From assembly GCF_050003625.1 (NCBI RefSeq), contig NC_134399.1:226180783-226244782 (forward strand): 64,000 bases of DNA, read 5' to 3'. Made by a program: the position numbers and the translations under genes. Under the pieces are notes generated by a model. The model was not told the origin of the DNA and made no database searches. It was given only the letters and a program-made list of their open reading frames with translations. Positions within the stretch are counted from its first letter, which is position 1. Every line of letters begins with the position of its first letter. Shown one piece after another: positions 55,077-64,000 of the stretch. This stretch comes from Haematobia irritans (Eukaryota; Arthropoda; Insecta; Diptera; Muscidae).

Positions 55077-57359
55077 TGTAAGATCTATGGTATTCTTATA
55101 TTGATCTTTGCAAATGATATTCTCTCCTCTGTCTCTTCTCTCTGTCTGTCTCTCTTTTCAAAGCTTCGTCGTAATCATCGTATGTTAGGTTAGGTTAGGT
55201 TCTTTCTTTATGCGGCTAGCATTGTGATATAGCATATCTGCTTGTGTGCCCTTTCCGGCATTTAATGTTCATTAATACAAAAATTCATCACAAAAAATAA
55301 CTGTATTAATTTTAAATGGTCAATTAATTTCTCACAAAATTAACTTTTTCGCGGATATACCATGCTCAATTTTTAAAAGTCAACTAAGAAAATTTTATAT
55401 TAAAATATTTCTATGTGAAGATAAATAAATATCTATATGCAAAAGAACAAGGTATATAGGAAAAATATTAAGCGCTATAGAGAATTAGAGTATATCGTTT
55501 AGTAATTGCATAGTTTTTAATTGTTAAATGTTAAAAAATAAAAGCTTCCAAAGTGACCAAAATACAAAGTTTTTCAAAAGTCCATTCTGTTTGTTTTGTT
55601 ATTGTTGGTTTTGTTCTTTAAGCATTATTGTTGTTTTTATTGCAGCTTAAAACCATACATTGACTAAACTACAAGTGTAGCTTAACCAACAGAGGAAAAA
55701 TAACACATTTTAATGGTCAACTCTCAACCACATCATTTCTATTTCAATGTTGTTTCTTTGAAATGACCAAGAACTTCAGACATGACAGACTACAAAAGTG
55801 CAATGATTGCCTTTTGGCCGATTTGCACCAAAAAAAAGACTAATTTGAAAATACAATAGCAAGTGCATTTCACGGACGGACATTGTATGACAACAACTGA
55901 ATTGACATTGACTTTGGGCACATTATTGGTTGGTAGATACCAGCAACAACGACAGGACATGCATTCAAACACGAACCGACATGTGTTGGCTGCATGACAT
56001 ATCCTGGCGTGAAATTCATTCATATTCAATGCTGACTCTCGTCGTCGTAACCCCCCTAACGACTATTCTACCTCGTTAACTATTGCAAATTAGCAACTGC
56101 CCACGGTGAGTAGATTACATGCCCTACTGCATTGGTGTCCGATTCTCCAAGTAATTTATCTATATATAGATCTAAGCTATTTTGTTTTACAAACTTCCGA
56201 ATTCATATATTCAACTCATATGTAATATTTCTACAAGCATTTCAAAAATATGCGATAAGTGGGTAGTACAGCAAATACCATCAGAGTTTGGAATTTAAAA
56301 AAAAGGTCAGACATAAAAATAAAAAAACAATTTAGTATTAAAGCGATGGTGAAAAGTGCTCGTTTATATTACTGATAACCCACGAACATACCATAGGGTC
56401 AGGGTGGAAATGCAACCGTACCAATAAGTGTAGTTCGATTATATTTTTATTTGGGTGTAATAAATAAATGGCGTTGTTCACGTGGGTTACCGTTGTGCGA
56501 CTTTAGTCGAATTTTGCCACCTTTTTGGCGTTATGCTACTTCTTTTATGCGACTCTTTGTCGGACTTTTTCAAAATTTCCAACGGTAACACTGATTGGAT
56601 TGTATATGTCCGATCGGGTTCCACTAGATGGCGCTAGTAGGTTTCATCACTTTGTACTTTTCTGTGCGTTTTGTGATTGGTTAATTGAGTTTTGTTTGAG
56701 CGTATGTCATAACCGCTTCTTTAGCTCCGAATCAATACCAAAATCATTTGTGTAAATGCAAAATCTTTGAAACTGGGCAATTTTTTTTGAGTGTATGAAA
56801 AATGTATAATGTATAAAAATCTATCATTTGACATTCAATGGTTTCAAAATCGTCTAGTCGACTTTCAATAATTCTTCAATAATGTCATTAACAATATTAC
56901 CATATTATTATCATTAACATAAATCCAGTTTAGTATGTAAGTTTGATTTTTACTGTGAAGCTACAAAGCAATCTCTCTTACAATTTCAGACTTACAAAGC
57001 CACCTCGTTACGCAAGTTATAATTCATAAAGTAAAAATTTGTTGTTTTTTTTTTTAATTTCAAATACTGCACTTCATTCGCACAGCATTTTTATACAACC
57101 AATTGTTGAGTATATTTCATCTCTTATCAAAATTATTTTAATTAGTCTATTGGCAAATGACATTCTATAGAAATGTTATTGGAACATGAAAATACCTGTA
57201 ACAAAAAATTACAAATTAAAATTAATGAATTTGTTTAGATTGTGTTTCATATATAATTATTATAGAAAATGGAATGTTTGTTTTTTGGATTTTCAAGTCG
57301 TAAACATGTGGGTATGTTTTTCCATTACAGTCGAACACCCGATATACTCTTATAAAATA
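55077..57359. other. mostly unique non-coding stretch
   Basis: (TTAGG)n-like run 'ttaggttaggttaggtt' at 55185-55201, perhaps a SINE tail. The dispersed repeat 'gcagcttaaaaccat..cttaaccaacagagga' lies at about 55640-55697. A CACTGAAA-family right end is at about 56709-56794. 55700-56110 is less AT-rich and repeat-free. No gene recognised. Confidence 0.45.
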
Positions 57360-58956
57360 CACTGAAAAAAAAACAATTATCCAGTTCAAAAGATTTTGTC
57401 TTTAATTATTTTGGTATAGATTTTGAACCAAAGAAGCGAAAAATTACACTAAGGATACAAGATATACATTCATTTTTTATTTTTATTTTTTATTTATTGA
57501 CTGTACTTCACCCAGTTATACCGCTGTGCCCCATTAGATGCAAATTTGCCAATTTTTTGAAGTGCTGATACTTTTGTGCATACTTTTCCTCTGTTGGTTA
57601 ACATACACTTGTAGTTTAGCCAATGCATGGCTTTAAGCGGAGATCAAAACAATAATAAAAATTTTATTTCTATAGAAAATTTTGTCAACATTTTTTTAAA
57701 CAGAAAATGTTGTCAAATTTTTCGTCTATAGAAAATTTTCTCAAAATTTTATTTCTTTAAAACTTTTCCCAAAATTTAAGTTGTATAGAAAATTTTCTCA
57801 AAATTTTATTTCTATAGAAAATTTTGTCAAAATTTCATTTCTATAGAAAATTTTGTCAAAACTTTTTTATATAGAAAATTTTGTAAAATTTTTTTCGTCT
57901 ATAGAAAATTTTCTCAAAATTTAATTTCTTTAAAAATGTTCACAGAATTTAATTTCTATAGAAAATTTTGTCAAAATTTTATTTCTATAGAAAATTTTGT
58001 CAACATTTTTTTATGTATAAAATTTTGTAAAATTTTTTTATATAGAAAATTTTGTAAAATTTTTTTCGTCTATAGAAAACTTTCTCACAATTTTATTTCT
58101 ATAGAAAATTTTATCAAAATTTTATTTCTATAGAAAATTTCGTCAAATTTTTATTTCTATAGAAAATTTTGTTAAAATTTTATTTCTATAGAAAATTTTG
58201 TCAAAATTTTATTACTATAGAAATTTTTATAAAAATTTTATTTATATAGAATATTTTGTCACAATTTTATTACTATAGAAATTTTTGTCAAAATTTTATT
58301 TCTATAGAAATTTTTGTCAAAATTTTATTTCTATAGAAAATTTTGTCAAAATATTATTTCTATAGAAAATGTTATCAAAATTTTATTTCTATAGAAAATT
58401 TCGTCAAATTTTTATTTCTAGAGAAAATTTTGTCAAAATTTTATTACTTAGAAATTTTTATAAAAATTTTATTTACATAGAAAATTTAGTGAATATTTTA
58501 CTTCTATAGAATATTTTGTCAAAATTTTATTTCTATAGAAAATTTTGTCAAAATTTTATTACTATAGACATTTTTATAAAAATTTTATTTATATAGAAAA
58601 TTTTGTCAAATTTTTATTTCTATAGAAATTTTGTCAAAATTTTATTTCTATAGAAAATTTTGTCAAGATTTTATTTCTATAGAAAATTTCGTCAAATTTT
58701 TATTTCTATAGAAAATTTTGTCAAAATTTTATTTCTTTAGAACATTTTGTCAAAATTTTTTAATATAATATTATTTTCTTTTAAAAAATTAAAAGTAAAA
58801 ATATTTACCATGTTTGGTAGAATTCTATCAACTGTGGCAATCTTAAAAGGGAATTGTGTCTTAAAGGTATTCTTTCTTGAATTCGTGGCTTCTTTGACTC
58901 GGAATCCATACCTTAACCGTTGGTGTAAAGACAAAAACTTTGGGATTTTTTTAGTG
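57360..58956 (+). mobile_element. CACTGAAA-family element carrying a 29-bp satellite
   Basis: 1597 bp between TA dinucleotides (57358-57359, 58957-58958). The left end CACTGAAAAAAAAACAATT and the right end reversed CACTAAAAAAATCCCAAAG continue as ~85-bp imperfect inverted repeats ('ttttgtctttaa', 'ttggtatagattttgaacca', 'aagaagcg'). The inside holds an inverted copy of the dispersed 'ctctgttggttaa' repeat (57590-57640) and a long 29-bp array. Confidence 0.8.
57657..58762 (+). repeat. 29-bp satellite array, longest in the window
   Basis: About 38 units of the 29-bp repeat with palindromic core TTTCTATAGAAA. Variants such as 'ttactatagaaatttttata' recur in blocks, which suggests amplification of multi-unit segments. 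Confidence 0.9.
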
Positions 58957-59029
58957 TAAAAGCTTCAGGTGATTTTCAATATAGTCTTCTGACCTAATTC
59001 CTTGGATTTAAATCAGCTTATATTTAAAA

Positions 59030-59241
59030 AAAAAATTAGATAAATATCCGGTTCTCATGTACTAAACATGTGAAACCACGAGGAACGAAATGTAGGTAAA
59101 TTTTAGAAAAATGTAACGAAACGTAAAAAGAAATTATTCGATTTTATATTTTTTTAATTTTACCTTTTGCCTGGACGGAGAATCGAACCTCGGACCGTAG
59201 AGTTTGTAAGCCAACGCACTATCCACTGGGCTATGTAGCCG
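59030..59241 (-). mobile_element. second tRNA-headed SINE-like element
   Basis: On the minus strand the head 'cggctacatagcccagtgga' contains box A TAGCCCAGTGG (full match to the consensus). Box B GGTTCGATTCT has one mismatch. The T-arm pairs with one mismatch, but the acceptor stem does not close ('ggctaca' against 'tccaggc'), so it is tRNA-derived rather than a working tRNA gene. The body has 'ttcgttacatttttc' and 'catgtttagtacatga'. Downstream limit approximate. Unrelated in body to the SINE at 28301. Confidence 0.6.
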
Positions 59242-59352
59242 TTATTGTCCTCAACAGACAATTATCGCTATAGCCATCAACGCACAAGCAATGCAAACGG
59301 TTAAACAGTTATATTTATAAGCATAGTTTTGGGCGCTTACGAGCCGATTTTT

Positions 59353-61328
59353 ATACCCTCCACCATAGTATGGGGGTATATTAACTTTGTCATTCCGTTT
59401 GTAACACATCGAAATATTGCTCTAAGACCCCATAAATTATATATTCTGGGTCGTGGTGAAATTCTGAGTCGATCTGAACATGTCCGTCCGTCCGTCCGTC
59501 CGACCGTCTGTTGAAATCACGCTAACTTCCGAACGAAACAAAAAATTATATATATTCTGGGTCGTGGTGAAATTCTGAGTCGATCTGAACATATCCGTCC
59601 GTCCGTTGAATGTTGAAATCACGCTAACTTCCGAACGAAACAAGCTATCGACTTGAAACTTGGCACAACTAGTTGTTATTGATTTAGGTCGGATGGTATT
59701 GCAAATGGGCCATATCAGTCCATTTTTACGTATAGCCCCCATATAAACGGACCCCCAAATTTGGCTTGCAGACCATCTAAGAGAAGCAAATTTCACCCGA
59801 TCCGGCTGAAATTTGGCACATGGTGGTACATGGTCTCTAACACCCATGCAAAAATTGGTCCAACTCGGTCCATAATTATATATTATATAAACCGATCCCC
59901 CGATTTGGTTTCCGGACCCTCTAAGAGAAGCAAATTTCATCCGATCCGGCTGAAATTTGGTACATGGTGTTGATATATGGTCTTTAACATCCATGCAAAA
60001 ATTGGTCCACATCGGTCCATAATTATATATAGCCCCCATATAAACCGATCCTCAGATTTGGCTTGCGGACCCTCTAAGAGGTACATGGTGTTAGTATATG
60101 GTCTCTAACCACTATGCAAAAATTGGTCTACATCGGTCAATAATTATATATAGCCCCCATATAAACCGATCCCCAGATTTGGCTTGCGGAGCCTCTAAGA
60201 GAAGCAAATTTCATCCGATCCGGCTGAAATTTGGTACATGGTGTTAGTATATGGCCTCAAACACCCATGCAAAAATTGGTGGAAACGATCCCCAGATTTG
60301 ACCTCCACATCGGTCAATAATTATATATAGCCCCCATATAAACCGATCCCCAGACTTGGCTTGCGGAGCCTCTAAGAGAAGCAAATTTCATCCGATCCGG
60401 CTGAAATTTGGTACATGGTGTTAGTATATGGCCTCAAACACCCATGCAAAAATTGGTGGAAACGATCCCCAGATTTGACCTCCGGAGCCCCTTGGAAGAG
60501 CAAAATTCATCCGATTCGGTTGAAATTTGGTACGTGATGTTAGTATATGGTATCCACCAACCATGCATGAATTAGTTCATATCAGTCCATAATTATATAT
60601 AAACCGATCCCCAGATTTGACCTCCGGAGCCCCTTGGAAGAGCAAAATTCACCCGATTCGGTTGAAATTTGGTACGTGGTGTTAGTATATGGTCTCTAAC
60701 AACCATGCAAAAATTGGTCCATTACGGTCTTAATTATATAACCGATCCCCAGATTTGACCTCCGGAGCTCTTAGAGGACCAAAATTCCGGATCCGGTTAA
60801 AATTTGGTATGTGGTGAAATTTTGTACATTGTGCTAGTATATGGCCGCTAACAACCATACCAAAATTGGTCCATATCCGTCTATAGTTATATATAGCCGA
60901 TCCCCAAAAGTAATCTAGCGAAATTTTATTTCTATAGAAAATGTTGTCAAAATTTTATTACTATAGAAAATTTTGTCAACATTTCATTTGAATAGAAAAT
61001 TTTGTTAAAATTTTATTTCTATAGAAAATTTTCTCAAAATTTTGTTACTATAAAAATTTTTGTCAACATTTTATTTCTATAGAAAATTTTGTCAAACTGA
61101 ATTATATAGCATAATCGACCTTTTTTTGTTTAATATATACTCCGTATGGACTAACTTACAATTGAGTAGACGGCGTTAAGAAGTTTTAAGAAACCTTGCC
61201 ATCGGCAAGTGTTACCGCAACCCAAGTAATTCGATTGTGGACGACAGTCTTTAGTACAAGTTTCAATGCAATCCATGGTGAGGGTACATAAGATTCGGCC
61301 TGGCCGAACTTACGGCCGTTTATACTTG
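59353..61328 (+). mobile_element. DINE-1/HINE-like element, family 2 (copy H8)
   Basis: 5' end ATACCCTCCACCATAGTATG. The core region is duplicated (the block with 'ttctgggtcgtggtgaaatt' occurs at about 59442 and 59551). About eight ~165-bp units follow, with a further internal duplication (about 60240-60300 against 60415-60480). A short 29-bp array lies at about 60920-61100. The 3' end has 'CATGGTGAGGGTA', the TTCGGCCTGGCCGAA hairpin and 'tatacttg'. No coding capacity; the 200-codon minus-strand frame is an artefact of the repeats. Confidence 0.7.
60920..61100 (+). repeat. 29-bp satellite array inside H8
   Basis: Six or so units with TTTCTATAGAAA core, in the position expected for family-2 HINEs. 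Confidence 0.85.
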
Positions 61329-63119
61329 TTTTTATTGCAAAAATAAGAATTTTTTAATATTTTTTTTTTTTTTTTGAGATAAAAGTTTGGATTTTTCGAA
61401 GAAATTCAAAACAACGCTAACAAAAGAAAAACGTTTCGGCTCACGTTTTCCAAATGTATTTTTTTTCTTTGCGTGTAAAGTCAAATAAACTTTCTCATAT
61501 TGGAGAAATTTTAACGAACACATAACAATTTCTAATGAACTAAAATAAAGTAAAATTGGTATTAGTTCCCTGGAGTGTAAGAAAAATATGTTTGTTTGGA
61601 TAATTAAATGTAAAAGAGATTTTAAATACGATTTTATATATATTTTAAAGCTATATTTGGTGGACCAAACAAAAAAACAAGACAGACATCAAAGAAAATC
61701 AAAATTTCCGAATTGGCCGAACTACTTTTTTATCACACGATTCCCACCACACCGATTCTATAAAAAGTCAATAGCCAATATTCAAAAATATATGACCCTC
61801 AAAATTCAATCATGGTCACAACAAAAACCTTCCGTACGTGCATTAGCATTTTGCCCAATTTTAAATTTAACCGATGACAGAGAGAGAGAGAAAACCCGAT
61901 GACACATTGTAGATAATTTCTAAAGCCCCTACGTTAACCTTGAGATTTTACACTTTGATGACTTGGCTTTTAAATTTCCTTCAAACTTTTCAAACCGCCA
62001 CTACCATTGGGACTTTCCCACCATTTAGCAGCAGTCAACCAATGTAGCCGCCACTTGTCTAACAGACAAATCCAATGTAGAAGGTTCTGACCAAGAATTG
62101 AGTGACTCCCATATGAAAAATTGATTTCGAAACTAATTAGACATATTGTCATGATTCCCAGGTGTTCAATACGTTTAGGCTTAGTTTACCACTTCTGGGT
62201 TCCAAGGAAGAACCAAGTGAACAAAACCTAAAAGCAGGAGATACACATACTATAAGTCATTGTAATGGGGCGTTGTAAATTCAGCCGATGGGAATTGTCC
62301 TTCCAAGAACATTTGGTTCTATTCGTTTATCCAAAGGATGATGGTGATGATAGCTTCTACCACTAACATATCCCTCTTCGACAATGACCATAGGCCGACC
62401 TTATGGATATGACAAGAACGACAGATGGAAATATGAAGAAACAAAATTAAAATGCGTAATTCTTTGGTGGCATGAGCTGCAAGTGATTATAAAAAATGTA
62501 TACCGTTTTTGAGAGTTCAAGGTTAATATCCCCTCGGCATTTTAAATTCTCCCATATAAAGTCAGGTCTCCCGACCACCTTCGCTTGTGAAAAACGCCAC
62601 GGGTTAACCCCAAAAGATATTGACCATGAAACCTTAACAGGTTGTGTCATTGAAAAGAACGTATCCCCCTTTTTTGTATTGTCAGTGAATACACTGATTT
62701 CTTTTTCTTATACATTGACCAAGAAAATGAGCTTTTCTGCCTCTGATTTAAATATGACCAAGGCTAAGTTTTTTTTCAATTTCAATTGTCCATTGACATA
62801 CAATAACAGGATGTATGGGGGAATAATAAACATATGGAAATGTTTTCGTTTTCCATAAAAAACAAAGTTTTGTGGTTTTAGTTATGTCTTTTGTATATAT
62901 AGATTTCACGGGGAATGGTCTCAATGTTTGGAGTGATTATTTTAAACCGAAGAAGGTCTATATAAAGTTCTAGGCCACTCACTTTAAAAACGAAGATAGA
63001 AATTCTCAGGTAGAGATCTGTCCATGTCTATTGCTATTTTAATGCATAAAAACGAGAAAACATCATTTTCCAAAAATGTCCCAATGTGCCTATCCAACAA
63101 AAATACATTTTGCTCTAGG
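61329..63119. other. non-coding or unrecognised stretch
   Basis: No repeat family seen. 61950-62700 is less AT-rich. It contains open frames (minus 62152-61970; plus 62496-62858) that match nothing I know and lack clear splice signals. Confidence 0.4.
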
Positions 63120-63480
63120 AGGTAGGTTAGGTTAGGTTAGGTTAGGTTAGGTGGCAGCCCGATGTATCAGGCTCACTTAGACTATTCAGTCCATTGTGAT
63201 ACCACATTGGTGAACTTCTCTCTTATCACTGAGTGCTGCCCGATTCCATGTTAAGCTCAATGAGAAGGGACCTCCTTTTTATAGCCGAGTCCGAACGGCG
63301 TTCCACATTGCAGTGAAACCACTTAGAGAAGCTTTGAAACCCTCAGAAATGTCACCAGCATTACTGAGGTGGGATAATCCACCGCTGAAAAACTTTTTGG
63401 TGTTCGGTCGAAGCAGGAATCGAACCCACGACCTTGTGTATGCAAGGCGGGCATGCTAACCATTGCACCACGGTGGCTCC
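63120..63480 (-). mobile_element. full-length tRNA-derived SINE, long AACCT tail
   Basis: The minus strand begins 'ggagccaccgtggtgcaatg' (box A TGGTGCAATGG), has box B GGTTCGATTCC, the full body, and ends in a tail of about six AACCT units (63123-63152 in plus: GGTTA repeats). Best head-to-tail copy in the window with 28301. Confidence 0.92.
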
Positions 63481-63544
63481 TCTCTCGTGTGCCAATTTTC
63501 GGGCAAACTATGCAACTCCTTGGCTCTTTTCAGTCCAACTTTTT

Positions 63545-64000
63545 TATGTGTGTGAAGATAAATTCGAATTTAAAATTGCGGCAGAGGCCTTAGCCGAGAC
63601 ACAAACCAACACCTTCAATGTAATTTTAAATTCGAATTTAATTTTAAAAATTTATCAGAATTTTTAAATGGAATTTGATAGAAATCGTTAAAGACGGTCC
63701 TAACATTCGAACAAATTTCATCACAAAAATAATTTAGAAACTGGCAAAATTAAAATTTTGTTTAACAAAAAAGTGACCACTGTGCGAAAGCCGTTCGGGG
63801 TTCCAAAACAAAACTACCACCAGTGGGTAGGTCTTAATGCTTACTATTCAAATTCAAAATAATTTCATTAGAAAAGTATTTCAGAAAGCGGAAAATTGAA
63901 AAATATTTTCCGAGTGAATTTACATCAACGGGGCCACTGTGCGAAAACTGTTCCGGGTTCCAAAACGAAACTACCACTATTGGATAGGTCTTGGTGCGTA
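63545..64000 (+). repeat. relative of the 157-bp satellite, running off the window
   Basis: The lead 'gtgaagataaattcgaattt' and 'ccttagccgagacacaaacc' match 22940-23000. From about 63720 there are units with 'ccactgtgcgaaa', 'ttcattagaaaagtatttca' and 'ggggttccaaaacaaaacta', period about 165. At least one full unit and part of a second are visible. Confidence 0.65.

Noticed and set aside
55185..55201. TTAGG repeats as a telomere remnant
   Set aside because: Only about three units, and the same motif forms the SINE tail.
56095..56112. GTGAGT donor-like site after a short frame
   Set aside because: No acceptor, no recognisable coding sequence before it; chance occurrence is likely.
59157..59241. 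Functional tRNA gene on the minus strand
   Set aside because: A and B boxes are good, but the acceptor stem does not pair and the T-arm has a mismatch. A SINE head is more likely.
59437..60039. 200-codon minus-strand frame
   Set aside because: Lies wholly within the repeats of HINE H8.
61588..62858. Open frames 61588-61902, 61970-62152 and 62496-62858 as host exons
   Set aside because: No domain, no convincing splice signals, and mixed strands in the same block.

Overview
The window looks like repeat-dense, AT-rich intronic or intergenic DNA from a muscid fly. It carries five copies of an irritans-subfamily mariner whose conceptual protein is almost that of Himar1, the element first described from the horn fly Haematobia irritans. 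It also has many DINE-1/INE-1-like elements with the familiar fly 'gagtcgatctagc...gtccgtctgtccg' core, tRNA-derived SINEs and several MITE families. Haematobia or a close stable-fly or house-fly relative is the best guess. No bacterial features (operons, ribosome binding sites, CRISPR) are present. No complete host gene is visible. Two candidate host exons are proposed: a terminal exon with a 3' UTR on the minus strand near 45.1 kb, and a weak internal exon near 8.6 kb.

Layout. 1-2.5 kb: non-coding. 2.5-6.25 kb: a DINE-1/HINE-type element carrying a Tc1 remnant and mariner copy 1. 6.26-7.0 kb: scrambled SINE and duplicated MITE. 9.2-10.5 kb: mariner copy 2. 10.6-12.3 kb: second HINE family with a 29-bp satellite. 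12.7-13.4 kb: MITE and old SINE. 15.5-18.6 kb: mariner copy 3, a SINE split by a MITE, and a long MITE-like element. 21.3-24.9 kb: a CACG-rich non-autonomous hAT, a 29-bp array, a 157-bp satellite and two MITEs. 25.2 and 28.3 kb: SINEs. 29.3-30.2 kb: DD41D (rosa-type) element. 31-34.7 kb: hAT remnant nested with a HINE, a second hAT and a piggyBac-type MITE.

34.9-44.2 kb is one old HINE opened by mariner copy 4, a 5.36-kb foldback element (36570-41925) with an exact 9-bp target duplication, and a pogo/Tigger-type remnant that itself contains another HINE. 45.8-46.8 kb: second rosa-type copy in opposite orientation. 47.1 and 48.3 kb: MITEs. 49.7-51.0 kb: DD37E element. 51.5-55.1 kb: HINE fragment, 'CACTGAAA' family copies and mariner copy 5 (split by one of them). 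57.4-59.0 kb: a CACTGAAA element filled with the 29-bp satellite. 59.0-61.3 kb: second tRNA-headed SINE and a HINE. 63.1-63.5 kb: SINE. 63.5-64 kb: start of a relative of the 157-bp satellite.

How the parts work together: nearly everything recognised is mobile DNA. The autonomous-type coding regions (mariner, rosa-type, DD37E, hAT, pogo) are all broken. The non-autonomous elements keep clean termini and target duplications, so they were probably moved in trans by enzymes encoded elsewhere. The most unusual object is the foldback element: its arms are built of 165-bp tandem repeats whose variants match unit by unit for nine units. The second is the 29-bp satellite with a TTTCTATAGAAA palindromic core, which occurs inside at least three unrelated transposon classes.
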